Positions 54,718-64,000 are shown, numbered from the stretch's first letter. The stretch is DNA of 64,000 nt from JAKAGZ01 sp963748105 (GCA_963748105.1 CAVVHP010000007.1:1-64000); one strand, 5' to 3'. Notes: generated by a model not told the origin, from the sequence alone. Program-made: numbers and translations.

Positions 54718-55586
54718 TAAAAAGCCATTTCTGCTTTAAAGATAGTTACAGCGTTTCCGGAAATATATAAGTCTTTTTGACCGCTGTTATATCTAACTCC
54801 AACTCTGCCTTTTCTTCCAAGAACATCGCCCTGTTCAAAGGAATAATTAAGCCATTCACCATTGTCTTTAATATGCCCGGCCTTAATCAGAGCTTGTACT
54901 AGTGGTCCATTCATAGATCCGGTTACGGGGTCCTCATCAATGCCATAAAAAGGTGCAAAAAATCTGGAATGTGCAAAGTTGTCTTTGTCCACTGTTTCCA
55001 GGGTATAAATAGCGGCTGCTTCAAATTCCTTTTTAGTGTTATTAATGTGATTAAGGGCTTTGAAATCGGGTTTTAGACTGTGCAAAGCCTTCAAAGATTC
55101 GATATTTATATAAAGATATTTATTCCCTGCAAGTACAAAAGGAATTTTATCATCAACATCGTGACGATCAATACCGAGGCAGTCTAGTATTTCTTCCTTA
55201 CAGCCTTTGAATTCTTCCATTGAATAGACAGGTATTTGCATAAAATATTTGCCGTTTTCAAATCTACACTTTAGTGTACCCGATAAAGTTTCAAATGAAA
55301 TTTCCTGTTCGTCTTTTATGAAATTATTTTCATTTAAAAAATGCAGCGATGCTATTGTAGCGTGCCCACAAAGTTCAACTTCTACTGTCGGAGTAAACCA
55401 TCGCAAATGATAATCAGCTTTATCAGATTTTGAAAGAAATGCTGTCTCGGCAAGATTCATTTCTTTAGCAATTAATTGCATCTCATTTTTATCTAAATCT
55501 TCTCCGAAGGTTACACCTGCAGGATTTCCAGCAAATGGTTGATTTGCAAATGCATCAATTTGGAAAATATTAATCTTTTTTGCCAT
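54717..55586 (-). CDS. PhzF-family isomerase/epimerase-like protein
   Basis: The ~289-residue protein is of the diaminopimelate-epimerase-like PhzF group. Motifs are DAFANQPFAGNPAGV (front), ELCGHATIASLHF (catalytic-like region) and GIDEDPVTGSMNGPL. The catalytic Glu in NLAETAFL is present. The start is set at MAKKINIFQID (GAGG 9 nt before), overlapping surE by 17 bp. The substrate is unknown; many relatives have no known reaction. Confidence 0.85.
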   Translation of the reverse strand: MAKKINIFQIDAFANQPFAGNPAGVTFGEDLDKNEMQLIAKEMNLAETAFLSKSDKADYHLRWFTPTVEVELCGHATIASLHFLNENNFIKDEQEISFETLSGTLKCRFENGKYFMQIPVYSMEEFKGCKEEILDCLGIDRHDVDDKIPFVLAGNKYLYINIESLKALHSLKPDFKALNHINNTKKEFEAAAIYTLETVDKDNFAHSRFFAPFYGIDEDPVTGSMNGPLVQALIKAGHIKDNGEWLNYSFEQGDVLGRKGRVGVRYNSGQKDLYISGNAVTIFKAEMAF

Positions 55587-56349
55587 TGAAAATTTCCTCA
55601 ATTCCCCAATTTTTCATTTTATTATATGTCTCATAATCCGTCAGATCGAAATGAACAGGAGTAACTGAAACATAATTCTTCTTAATTGCTGCCTGATCAG
55701 TATCCATATCCGTATCAACTTCAAGCAGATTACCGGTTAACCAGTAATAATCTTTTCCGTAAGGATCCTGTCTTCTTTCATAAATATCATCCCATTTGGA
55801 TTTTCCCTGTTTCGTAAGAATTATTCCTTTTATTTCCTCTTCTGGTATATCCGGTACGTTTACGTTTAGCAAAGTTCCGAGTGGAATGTCTTTCCCGACC
55901 AGTTCCTTCGCTAATAGTTTTGCTACTTTCCCGGCATATTTAAAATCTTTTACAGAATGATTTGTAACTGAAATTGCTATTGAGGGAATATCCATTATTG
56001 CTGCTTCCCGTGCTGCCGAAACTGTTCCGGAATAAATTATATTAATGGCTGTATTTGAACCATGATTAATCCCGGATACAACCAGATCAGGGGGTTCTTT
56101 CATTAAATTTCGTACTCCTATTTTCACGCAATCTGCGGGCGTTCCGTCAACAGCATATCCAAAGAATTTGCCATTTTTTAAGTTTTCCGTAACGCGCAGG
56201 GGGTAATGCATCGTTATTGCGTGCCCTATTGCACTTTGTTCATTCAGAGGTGCTATAACTATTACTTCAGCTAATTCCCGTAATGATTCAGCAAGAACCT
56301 GTATTCCGGGCGAATCAATTCCATCATCGTTGCAGACCAATATTTTCAA
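55570..56349 (-). CDS. surE: 5'/3'-nucleotidase SurE
   Basis: This metal-dependent survival nucleotidase dephosphorylates nucleoside monophosphates. The 259 residues have the acidic metal motif LVCNDDGIDSPGI, PLNEQSAIGHAIT and VSGINHGSNTAINIIYSGTV with the catalytic Asn and Ser. It is the first gene of the minus run surE, PhzF, VWA protein, comF-like. Confidence 0.94.
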   Translation of the reverse strand: MKILVCNDDGIDSPGIQVLAESLRELAEVIVIAPLNEQSAIGHAITMHYPLRVTENLKNGKFFGYAVDGTPADCVKIGVRNLMKEPPDLVVSGINHGSNTAINIIYSGTVSAAREAAIMDIPSIAISVTNHSVKDFKYAGKVAKLLAKELVGKDIPLGTLLNVNVPDIPEEEIKGIILTKQGKSKWDDIYERRQDPYGKDYYWLTGNLLEVDTDMDTDQAAIKKNYVSVTPVHFDLTDYETYNKMKNWGIEEIFNGKKD

Positions 56350-56518
56350 CTTTTTTGCCTTTATTTTATCTTAAATGAGCACATAATATAACACTAAAAG
56401 CGTATACTCTCAATTGAGCTTTTGGGTACATAGTGTTCAAATTAATAACCGGGTTAATTTCTCTTGTTAAATAAAAAATTGCTAAATTGAAGCCTATTCA
56501 ATTAAAAAAAATGGTCCG

Positions 56519-57256
56519 ATGCAAATAATCCGTTCTGAAATTTTCAGCAAATATCCTGAAATTATATTTGGTTTTAGCACAAAAATAGGCATGGAAAGAC
56601 CTGCCCCATATTTCTTTAATCTTTCTCTTTCAGTTGGTGATAATAAAGAAATTGTTAATAAGAACAGGGAAATATTTTTCAAAGAAATAGGTCTGAATAC
56701 TGACAAAGTAGTTTTACAAAAACAAACTCATAGTGATATTGTAAGATATATTGATAAACCGATGCCTCCTGAAGAAAGTGATGCAATGATTACTGATAAG
56801 CGTGATCTTGGGCTTGCAATTGGCGTAGCTGATTGTACACCTGTTTTTATCTATGATAGAAAGACTAAAATTATTTCAGGCGTGCATTCCGGATGGCGGG
56901 GCACGGAGAAAAAAATATTATTAAAAACATTATTCATGTTGAATGCGAAGTTTAATTCTGATAAAAAAAATCTCATCGCTTATATTGGTCCCTCAATTTG
57001 CCAGAATGATTATGAGGTTGGAGAAGAGGTTGCTTCACTTTTTGATGAAAAATTCAGAGTTAAAAATAATAATAAATATTTGCTGGACGTTGCTTCTGTA
57101 AATTACCAGATGCTGCTGGATTACGGTCTGAAAAAGGAACAAGTGGAAATTTCGGAGTTGTGTACTATGGAAGAAAAAAATCTTCTTCATTCGTACAGAA
57201 GAGATGGGAAAATGTCAGGCAGATCGCTGGGAGTAATTGCCCTTAGGGAAAATTAA
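56519..57256 (+). CDS. pgeF: Purine nucleoside phosphorylase / multicopper-type YfiH (PgeF, LACC1 family)
   Basis: The 245-residue family member acts on adenosine/inosine and in peptidoglycan edition (removing wrongly built UDP-MurNAc-L-Ser). Motifs are VLQKQTHSDIV, VADCTPVFIYDRK and SGVHSGWRGTEKKIL with the metal-binding His, Cys and His. YIGPSICQNDYEVGEEV and LLHSYRRDGKMSGRSLGVI close it. Its stop overlaps the EamA gene by one base. Confidence 0.92.
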   Translation: MQIIRSEIFSKYPEIIFGFSTKIGMERPAPYFFNLSLSVGDNKEIVNKNREIFFKEIGLNTDKVVLQKQTHSDIVRYIDKPMPPEESDAMITDKRDLGLAIGVADCTPVFIYDRKTKIISGVHSGWRGTEKKILLKTLFMLNAKFNSDKKNLIAYIGPSICQNDYEVGEEVASLFDEKFRVKNNNKYLLDVASVNYQMLLDYGLKKEQVEISELCTMEEKNLLHSYRRDGKMSGRSLGVIALREN

Positions 57257-58185
57257 TGCAGAAGACTATTGTTAAAATCATTCTTGTTTATGCGATTGCT
57301 TGTATTATCTGGGGCTCTACCTGGATGGCTATTAGAATCAGTCTTGACTCCTTCACTCCTTTTCTGTCAGCAGGATTCAGATTTCTGCTGGCATCAGTCT
57401 TTATTTATTCCTTGATGAAATTTAAAGGAATAAAAATTCAAACTGATAAACTCTCAATAACTCTTTATTTGTTAATGGGTTTCTTTTCTTTTGTTATTCC
57501 GTTTGGCCTGGTTTATTGGGGCGAACAATTTGTCCCCTCCGGACTTGCTTCAGTGCTTTTTGCAGTAAACCCGTTTTTCGTCGCAATATTCTCCTATTAT
57601 TTTATTGCCAGTGAAAAAGTTGGAGCACATAAAATTTTAGGGATTGTTTTAGGCTTTGCAGGTTTACTTGTTATATTTTCTGAAAATTTGATCGGAGATA
57701 TCCCGATATATTTACCAGGGATGCTTGCAGTAGTGATAAGCGCGATAATGCAGGGAGGATTGCAGGTTACTATCAAGAAATATGGTGGAAATCTTCACCC
57801 GCTCTCTATGAATCTTGTCCCGATGATAATTGCAGGTGTGGTAATGACATTAATTGGATATTTCTTTGAAGATATGAGTAAAGTGGCATTTACATCCTCA
57901 GGCTATTTGTCAGTTGCTTACCTGGCACTTTTTGGGAGTCTTGTAACTTTTACTTCGTATTATTGGCTTCTGAAAAGGGTAAGTGTAATTGTTTTGTCAT
58001 TAATAGCTTTTATTACCCCAATAATTGCATTAATTTTAGGATGGTTATTTCTTAGTGAAGAATTATCCACAAGACATTTAGTCGGAAGTTTCATGGTTCT
58101 GCTTGGAGTTCTTTCAGCTACGCTGGGTAATTTCAGGTCGATGAAGAAAATCAGCTTATTAAAGAAACAACAGCTCTATAATTAA
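57256..58185 (+). CDS. EamA-family (DMT) transporter
   Basis: The 309-residue protein has ten predicted TM helices arranged as two EamA repeats (CIIWGSTWMAIRISLDSFTP, then VISAIMQGGLQVTIKKYGG). This drug/metabolite exporter superfamily moves amino acids or nucleotide-like compounds; the substrate cannot be read. Coupled to pgeF by a one-base overlap, so it may export a product of that pathway, which is inference. Confidence 0.88.
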   Translation: MQKTIVKIILVYAIACIIWGSTWMAIRISLDSFTPFLSAGFRFLLASVFIYSLMKFKGIKIQTDKLSITLYLLMGFFSFVIPFGLVYWGEQFVPSGLASVLFAVNPFFVAIFSYYFIASEKVGAHKILGIVLGFAGLLVIFSENLIGDIPIYLPGMLAVVISAIMQGGLQVTIKKYGGNLHPLSMNLVPMIIAGVVMTLIGYFFEDMSKVAFTSSGYLSVAYLALFGSLVTFTSYYWLLKRVSVIVLSLIAFITPIIALILGWLFLSEELSTRHLVGSFMVLLGVLSATLGNFRSMKKISLLKKQQLYN

Positions 58186-58204
58186 AACATTTTTTGGAAA
58201 AACG

Positions 58205-58576
58205 ATGCAAAATATAATCAGAATTAAGAATGCTAGCTTTTACGGCTACCACGGAGTCCTTTCAGCGGAACAAAGCGTAGGAGGAAAATTTGAAGCAGAT
58301 GTTGATATCTATACAGACTTTACTGAAGCTGCTAATAAAGATAGCTTAAAACAAACGATAGATTATCAGAAAGTTTATGAGTTTATGTACAGGCTGGCTC
58401 TTGAGAAAAAATATTATTTGATTGAGGCATTAGCAACTACAATTGCCAATGAATTACTTGAAAATTTTCCACAAATTGAAAAGGTAGCTGTCCGTGTCAG
58501 AAAACATAACCCGCCAATGGGTGGAGTTGTGGATTGCGTGGAAGTGGAAATAGTGAAATCAAAAGATGAATTGTGA
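58205..58576 (+). CDS. folB: Dihydroneopterin aldolase
   Basis: It makes 6-hydroxymethyl-dihydropterin in folate synthesis. The 123 residues carry FYGYHGVLSAEQSVGGKFEAD, TIDYQKVYEF and YYLIEALATTIANELLENF, with the catalytic Glu (about 20) and Lys (about 99) in their usual places. folK follows 14 bp later, so both steps of the pathway are adjacent. Confidence 0.94.
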   Translation: MQNIIRIKNASFYGYHGVLSAEQSVGGKFEADVDIYTDFTEAANKDSLKQTIDYQKVYEFMYRLALEKKYYLIEALATTIANELLENFPQIEKVAVRVRKHNPPMGGVVDCVEVEIVKSKDEL

Positions 58577-58590
58577 GAAAGGGAAATTAA

Positions 58591-59094
58591 ATCGAAAATA
58601 CTGCTTATATAGCGTTTGGTTCAAATAAAGGAGATAAGTTAGAGTATTTAGAAAATGCTGTGAAAGGAATGCAAATTAGCCCGGACTTTAAAATACTAAA
58701 AGCATCATCAGTATATGAAACAAAACCTTTTGGTGTCAAAAATCAGGATAATTTTATAAATGCGGTTATTAAAGTTGAGACTAATTTAGACCTGCATAGC
58801 CTGTTAAAATTAGCAAAAAATATTGAAGTAGAAACCGGAAGAAAGGAAACTTTCAAATGGGGCCCCAGGGAAATCGATATTGATATCCTTTTTTTCAACG
58901 ATCTGATCTATTCTGATGAAGAAATTACCGTTCCCCACAAGGGAATACCGGAAAGAGACTTTGTATTAACGCCCCTTTGCGAGATTGAGCCCGGCTTAAT
59001 ACATCCTGTTTTAAAGCAAAAAATTTCGGATATTTGTATATCCGGATCTGAAAAGAGTATTATCAGAATATTGCATAAGAAAATTCTAAAATAA
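58591..59094 (+). CDS. folK: 2-amino-4-hydroxy-6-hydroxymethyldihydropteridine pyrophosphokinase, apparent AUC start
   Basis: It phosphorylates the pterin for folate. The family front AYIAFGSNKGDK lies upstream of the first ATG in frame (58660), so the start must be earlier. Upstream in frame is a stop (58588-58590), and the codon right after it is ATC (58591), with AAGGGA 5-6 nt before. From there the chain is 167 residues, a normal length. Conserved motifs include VYETKPFGVKNQDNFINAV and KWGPREIDIDILFF. It follows folB by 14 bp. Confidence 0.88.
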   Translation: MENTAYIAFGSNKGDKLEYLENAVKGMQISPDFKILKASSVYETKPFGVKNQDNFINAVIKVETNLDLHSLLKLAKNIEVETGRKETFKWGPREIDIDILFFNDLIYSDEEITVPHKGIPERDFVLTPLCEIEPGLIHPVLKQKISDICISGSEKSIIRILHKKILK

Positions 59095-59108
59095 TTCCGG
59101 GCTGCAAA

Positions 59109-59778
59109 TTGGACGAAAAAAAACAGGTAAGTTTTATTGCAATTGAAGGAGTAATTGGTGCCGGGAAAACATCGCTGGCCAGGAAAATAAAAGAAAGGCT
59201 GAATGCTGAACTGGTGCTGGAGCAATTTGAAGCAAATCCTTTTCTTGAAAAGTTTTACGCGGACAGGAAACGTTATGCATTCCAGACGCAGATGTTTTTT
59301 CTGATAAATCGGTATAAACAGCAGCAGGAACTTAACCAGGAAAACCTGTTTACAGAATATCATGTCAGCGATTATGTGTTTGAAAAAGACAGGATTTTTG
59401 CTTACCTAAACCTGAACGGAGAAGAATTAAAACTTTATGAGAGCATTTTCCCGCTTTTATCAAGGAACCTTCGTAAACCCGATCTTGTTATTTATTTGCA
59501 GTCAGGTGTTGAAAGGTTGATGTACAATATTAAAGAAAAGAAGCAGGAAAATTGAAAGAAACCTGACACGAAGTTACATAGAAGAACTAAGTGAAGCTTA
59601 TAATCATTTCTTTTTCCGTTACACAGCAACTCCTTTACTGATTGTAAATTCTACGGAGATTGATTTTGTCAGAAGTGAAGCTGATTTTGAAGAACTTTAT
59701 AAGCAGATTTTCAGAGAAGACAGGGGAATGACAGAATATTTTAAACCTGAGTCAAAAAGAGTAAGTAATGATATTTGA
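59109..59778 (+). pseudogene. Deoxynucleoside kinase, one frameshift near its end
   Basis: This salvage enzyme phosphorylates deoxynucleosides. The open frame (59109-59555) has the P-loop FIAIEGVIGAGKTSLA, the substrate helix (FEANPFLEKFYADRKRYAFQ) and DRIFAYLNL, and ends near VERLMYNIKEKKQEN. The sequence continues in a second frame (KIERNLTRSYIEELSEAYN, HFFFRYTATPLLIVNSTEID) to a stop at 59778. Removing one A from the AAAA run near 59540 restores a normal 222-residue kinase with the LID arginines (ERSRKIERN). An assembly error is likely. TTG start. The end overlaps the next gene by 11 bp. Confidence 0.82.
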
Positions 59779-61087
59779 ATTTATTTTTTATTCGATAATT
59801 TTCTGGGTAGTAATCAAAATTCTCAACGCTGTTTCCCGGTGGTGGAGAAGGCCTGTTGAACATAAAGATAACGTGCATAGGAATAGCAATACAAATAACT
59901 ACCGATCAAAATTTCAGGATGTTGAAGAAGCTGAATTTACAGAAATAGAAATCGAATCCCAAGAAAGAAAAGGCGCAAGAATAAATTTAATGAGTTTTGA
60001 AAAATATTTATCCAAACTAATTTGCGTAGCCTTTGAAAAAACAATGTCACTTGAGGAAAATAAAAACTTTGACCTAGGTGATCCTAAAAATTTTCTAATA
60101 ATTCGTCAGCATAATCAACTTGGAGATCTTCTCTCCGGAGTGTCTTTATTCAGAGCAATAAAGGAAACCTATCCCGAAAGTAAAATCACACTAATTGTCA
60201 GTCCCTCTAACTATCCCGGACTGATGAAAAATAAATTTATAGACCAGATTTTTATTTTTGATAAAAAGAAAATTTATAATCCTTTTTATTTTTCAAAATT
60301 TATTAAACTACTCAGAAAAGGATATGATGTTGCCGTTGTTCCTGTTGTAGTATCAATATCTTTTACAAGCAATCTGCTTGCTAGAATATCAAAAGCCAAA
60401 ATCAGAATTGGTCCCCAAATGCTGGATGGAAAAATAAATGGAAGCCGGTTTTTCTTTGATAGAAGAGTTGTACTGGACTGGAGACAAAATCCGGATTCCA
60501 ATGTTTCGGAAAGATCTCTTGATATTCTTCGCCCGTTTGGAATAAACACAAATAACTATCATTCTGAAATATCTTTTGATAAAAGTGATGAAAAAGTGGC
60601 CGAGGATTTTATCAGTTCAATTGATTCTAAAGAAAAGAATAAACTGATAGGGCTTCACGTGGGTGCCGGAAAAATTCCCAATATGTGGTCGCTTTATAAA
60701 TACCTGGAATTAACTGAAAAACTTAATAAAGAGTTTAATGCAAAAGTTTATTTAACAGGGAGCAAAGCTGATACCGAAGTAATTAACTTTATGGTGGAAA
60801 AAGCGAAAATTAAATTGGGACTTTTTATTGATAGAAAAATTCCCGAAGTAGCAGCACTTATTTCAAAATCTGACCTTTTTATTTCCAATGATACAGGTAT
60901 TATGCACGTTGCCGGAACCACAAATACTCCACAAATAACAATATTTGGTCCAACTAATCCATTTAACTGGGCTCCCATCGGTGTAAATAAATTGTTCATA
61001 AGGAAGTCAGAATTAATAGATGATGTAGAAGTTGAAGATGTATATGCTATGTGTAAAAATATTTTGTCAAAAAAATCTGCTAAATAA
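59768..61087 (+). CDS. Glycosyltransferase family 9 (heptosyltransferase-like)
   Basis: The 439-residue enzyme probably adds a heptose or other sugar to lipopolysaccharide or another envelope glycan. An N-terminal hydrophobic stretch (about 3-20) is unusual for the family and may anchor it. The GT9 core (about 105-430) has IRQHNQLGDLLSGVSLF, VGAGKIPNMWSLYKYLEL, FISNDTGIMHVAGTTNTP and IFGPTNPFNW. It overlaps the ppx/gppA-like gene by one base. Confidence 0.88.
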   Translation: MIFEFIFYSIIFWVVIKILNAVSRWWRRPVEHKDNVHRNSNTNNYRSKFQDVEEAEFTEIEIESQERKGARINLMSFEKYLSKLICVAFEKTMSLEENKNFDLGDPKNFLIIRQHNQLGDLLSGVSLFRAIKETYPESKITLIVSPSNYPGLMKNKFIDQIFIFDKKKIYNPFYFSKFIKLLRKGYDVAVVPVVVSISFTSNLLARISKAKIRIGPQMLDGKINGSRFFFDRRVVLDWRQNPDSNVSERSLDILRPFGINTNNYHSEISFDKSDEKVAEDFISSIDSKEKNKLIGLHVGAGKIPNMWSLYKYLELTEKLNKEFNAKVYLTGSKADTEVINFMVEKAKIKLGLFIDRKIPEVAALISKSDLFISNDTGIMHVAGTTNTPQITIFGPTNPFNWAPIGVNKLFIRKSELIDDVEVEDVYAMCKNILSKKSAK

Positions 61088-62040
61088 TGAGTTACAGTTA
61101 TTTATCTGCAATTGATATGGGGACAAATTCGTTTCGGCTTGTAGTGGCGCGGATAAAAGAAGATGGTACATTCAAAATTATTGCAAAGGAAAAAGAACTC
61201 ATCAGGTTGGCTTCTCATAAAGGTAAGGGGCTGAGCATTATAACTGATGAAGAAATTAAAACTGCCATAAAAGCCCTCAAAAAATTCAAAAAAATATCGG
61301 GTTTTTATAACGCTCCTGTCAGGGCTGTGGCTACAAGTGCTGTGCGCGAAGCAAAAAACAGGCATGAGTTCATCGAACAAGTTAAAGAAAAGACGGGTAT
61401 AGAGGTTGAAGTTATTGAAGGACATCATGAGGCAAAATTGATATTCATGGGAGTGCAGTCTGCAGTTTCTGTTAAAAATAAACGCGCTGTTTGTTTTGAT
61501 ATTGGTGGCGGTAGTACTGAATTTATTTTTGCAGAAAATAATAGCCCGGTTTATGCTGAAAGTATTAAAATTGGTGCCGTCCGGCTTACTAAAAGATTTT
61601 TTCCTGATTTTACGGTTGATAAGAAATCAATTGAAAAATGTGAACAATATGTAGAAGAGCATATCCGGTTAAATAAAAACATTAATACGAATGAAAAATA
61701 TGATATTGCTATTGGCTCGTCCGGAACCATACTTGCTACTGCGTCGCTGATTTATTTTATGAAAAACAAAAAACAAAAAAAAACGATAAACGGTCTGAGA
61801 TTTTCCAGGCAAAAATTATTGGAAGCTACAGACTATGTCCTGTCAAAAAAAACATTGAAAGAAAGACTTAAGATAAAGGGGCTCGAAAAAAAGCGGGCTG
61901 ATATTATTCCCGCCGGTCTGATTATACTGAGAAAAATCTTTCAATTATATGATATTGAATGTATGACAGTTTCAGAATATGCACTGCGCTCGGGAATAAT
62001 TATAGAAATGCTAAAAAGACAGGCCAGTTATAATGGCTAA
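61087..62040 (+). CDS. Ppx/GppA-family phosphatase
   Basis: It hydrolyses polyphosphate or pppGpp. The 317 residues carry the ASKHA fold: IDMGTNSFRLVVARI (phosphate loop 1), VRAVATSAVREAKNRHEF, FDIGGGSTEFIF (loop 2) and GSSGTILATA. The usual C-terminal HD-like domain is absent, as in short exopolyphosphatases. Which substrate dominates is not readable. It is coupled by one base to the glycosyltransferase and precedes lepA. Confidence 0.9.
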   Translation: MSYSYLSAIDMGTNSFRLVVARIKEDGTFKIIAKEKELIRLASHKGKGLSIITDEEIKTAIKALKKFKKISGFYNAPVRAVATSAVREAKNRHEFIEQVKEKTGIEVEVIEGHHEAKLIFMGVQSAVSVKNKRAVCFDIGGGSTEFIFAENNSPVYAESIKIGAVRLTKRFFPDFTVDKKSIEKCEQYVEEHIRLNKNINTNEKYDIAIGSSGTILATASLIYFMKNKKQKKTINGLRFSRQKLLEATDYVLSKKTLKERLKIKGLEKKRADIIPAGLIILRKIFQLYDIECMTVSEYALRSGIIIEMLKRQASYNG

Positions 62041-62144
62041 ATTTCTTTCAAAAACCACGAAAAGTGTAAGTTATTACCTCTAAATACCTTTAATAAGTCT
62101 TTTACCCTGCGTATATTTGCTAATTAAATTCCGGATAAAAATTA

Positions 62145-63938
62145 ATGCTCAAAATCAGAAATTTCTGCATAATTGCACATATTGATCATGGTAAATCGAC
62201 CATAGCCGACTGCCTGCTTGAAAACACCGGCACAGTTACAGAGAGGGAAGCGAAGTCTCAGGTACTTGATGATCTCGATTTGGAACGAGAGCGTGGGATA
62301 ACTATAAAATCTCATGCAATCAAAATGAAGTATAAAGCAAAGGACAACGAAAACTATATCCTCAATTTAATTGATACACCGGGACACGTTGATTTTTCCT
62401 ACGAAGTTTCTCGATCACTCGCCGCATGTGAAGGCGCAGTGCTTGTTGTGGATGCGTCGCAGGGAGTTGAGGCTCAGACTATCAGCAATTTGTACATGGC
62501 GATTGATTCCGGACTTGAAATCATTCCTGTAATAAATAAAATTGATCTTCCGAGTGCTGAAATTGATAAAGTTAAAAGTCAGATTATCGACCTGATAGGT
62601 TGTGAAGAAGAAGAAATTTTGCTGGTTAGTGCGAAATCAAAAATTGGTATAAATGAATTACTTGAGGAGATTGTAAAAAAAATTCCGGCTCCGGCCGGAG
62701 ACCCGGATGCACCACTACAAGCCCTGATATTCGATTCGGTTTTTGATCCATACCGTGGAGCAATTGCTTTTGTTCGTGTTGTTAACGGAACGGTTCGTAC
62801 CGGCGATAAAATAAAATACTTTGTGATAGATAAAGAAATTGAAGCCGAAGAAGTGGGCATGCTTGGGCTCAGAAAAATAAAATCCAAAGAGATTCAAGCA
62901 GGTGATGTAGGCTATCTTATTTCCGGTATAAAGGATGTTCACGATATTAAAGTCGGTGACACAATAACTCACGCAAAAAATGGATCGAAAAATCCATTAC
63001 CGGGTTATAAAGAAGTAAAACCGATGGTTTACAGCGGTTTGTACCCGACAAATGCGGAAGATTTTGAAGATCTGCGCGATTCACTGGAAAAATTCAGGCT
63101 AAATGATTCTGCTTTAGTTTATCAACCGGAAACATCCGCTGCGCTTGGATTCGGATTCAGATGTGGATTTTTGGGGCTTCTGCATATGGAAATTGTGCAG
63201 GAAAGATTATTTAGAGAATACAATCAGTCAATTATTACAACACTTCCAAACGTTGAATATTATGTATTCAACCAGAAAGGTGAAAAAATAATAGTTGATA
63301 ATCCTGCTTTAATGCCGCCATCTGGTGAAATTGATCACGTCGAGGAGCCATATGTAAAGGCACAGATTGTTTGTCCGAGCGAGTATGTTGGAAACATTAT
63401 GAAACTTGGAATGGATAAACGAGGTACCTATAAAAACACCAATTATATTGATCCAACACGGGCGGATATACAGTTTGATTTTCCTCTTGCGGAAATAATT
63501 TTTGACTTTTACGATAAACTGAAATCGACTACGCGTGGATTCGCTTCGTTTGATTATGAATATGTCGGATATCGTGAATCAAATTTGATTAAACTTGATA
63601 TACTACTGAATGGTGAGCCTGTTGATGCATTATCTATGATAGTTCATAAAGATAAGGCATATGACTGGGGTCGTAAAGTTTGTAATAAATTAAAAGATTT
63701 GATCCCCCGGCAGATGTTTGAAATATCAATTCAGGCAGCAGTAGGTACAAAAGTTATTTCTAAGTCGGTTGTAAAAGCGTTAAGAAAAAATGTGCTTGCA
63801 AAATGTTACGGTGGTGATATTTCGAGAAAGAGAAAACTCCTCGAGAAACAAAAAGAAGGGAAGAAAAGAATGAAGCAGGTTGGCAATGTTGAAATTCCCC
63901 AGGAAGCTTTTCTTGCAGTTCTGCAAATTGATGACTAA
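62145..63938 (+). CDS. lepA: Elongation factor 4 (LepA)
   Basis: This ribosome-associated GTPase back-translocates or remodels stalled ribosomes. The 597 residues have the G motifs AHIDHGKST, DTPGHVDF and NKIDLPSAE, and the EF4-specific C-terminal region with IGTKVISK-like AAVGTKVISKSVVKALRKNV. The tail GNVEIPQEAFLAVL is typical. It is complete and ends 62 bp before the window edge. Confidence 0.96.
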   Translation: MLKIRNFCIIAHIDHGKSTIADCLLENTGTVTEREAKSQVLDDLDLERERGITIKSHAIKMKYKAKDNENYILNLIDTPGHVDFSYEVSRSLAACEGAVLVVDASQGVEAQTISNLYMAIDSGLEIIPVINKIDLPSAEIDKVKSQIIDLIGCEEEEILLVSAKSKIGINELLEEIVKKIPAPAGDPDAPLQALIFDSVFDPYRGAIAFVRVVNGTVRTGDKIKYFVIDKEIEAEEVGMLGLRKIKSKEIQAGDVGYLISGIKDVHDIKVGDTITHAKNGSKNPLPGYKEVKPMVYSGLYPTNAEDFEDLRDSLEKFRLNDSALVYQPETSAALGFGFRCGFLGLLHMEIVQERLFREYNQSIITTLPNVEYYVFNQKGEKIIVDNPALMPPSGEIDHVEEPYVKAQIVCPSEYVGNIMKLGMDKRGTYKNTNYIDPTRADIQFDFPLAEIIFDFYDKLKSTTRGFASFDYEYVGYRESNLIKLDILLNGEPVDALSMIVHKDKAYDWGRKVCNKLKDLIPRQMFEISIQAAVGTKVISKSVVKALRKNVLAKCYGGDISRKRKLLEKQKEGKKRMKQVGNVEIPQEAFLAVLQIDD

Positions 63939-64000
63939 AAATCAATTCATACAATCTGATTTACGGGACAAAAAACAGGATGTCATTTATACCTAAAAAA

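Overview
The window is about 36% G+C with short intergenic gaps and many TTG starts. The gene content points to the Ignavibacteria/Bacteroidota-Chlorobiota side of the tree: very long multihaem c-type cytochromes next to an outer-membrane porin, a dockerin-bearing secreted enzyme, FG-GAP/ASPIC proteins, small lipoproteins and an efp-accB-accC block. This assignment is inference from gene content; no rRNA gene is present.

Layout. 1-6.97 kb (minus strand): an envelope and stress-like neighbourhood with an OmpA/thrombospondin-3 protein, a DUF748/AsmA-like protein, an AI-2E transporter, a CDP-alcohol phosphatidyltransferase, an lmo0937-like micro-membrane protein, two paralogous 43-residue lipoproteins, a tetrahaem cytochrome and an orphan NarL-type regulator. 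Three transcription units here each carry the same ~40-bp element upstream. 7-14 kb: a dispersed nested hairpin repeat (two copies), tRNA-Ala(CGC), a subtilase lipoprotein, a Rieske / b-type membrane protein / YceI operon, a serine hydrolase and a cupin. 14.5-17.5 kb: a dockerin-bearing polysaccharide deacetylase, dapF and a small ABM-like protein. 17.6-25.8 kb (plus strand): a complete-looking porin-cytochrome electron conduit with an inner-membrane b-type protein, an anchored TPR protein, a ferredoxin-flavoprotein, cytochromes with 20 and 24(+1) haem motifs, and a barrel porin. 25.9-31.2 kb: a PHP protein, then a two-component pair whose kinase carries an extracellular FG-GAP/ASPIC propeller. 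31.5-36 kb: a decayed accessory island (two PAP2 phosphatases, the wreck of a type IIG restriction enzyme, repeats, a tyrosine recombinase) ending at tRNA-Arg(CCG). 36-64 kb: mostly housekeeping genes (efp, accB, accC, gcvH, guaA, radC, phoH, mazG, rsfS, argS, comF-like, surE, pgeF, folB, folK, a deoxynucleoside kinase, a heptosyltransferase, ppx/gppA, lepA).

How it fits together. The conduit genes would move electrons from the quinone pool through periplasmic haem chains and across the outer membrane. The adjacent two-component system is a plausible but unproven partner. The first 7 kb reads as a small regulon with a shared operator-like site and a candidate regulator at its edge.

Caution. 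At least seven genes show single-base frame breaks, several at A-runs. Some of these may be assembly errors rather than true pseudogenes, so frame-broken genes are annotated over their full restored span.
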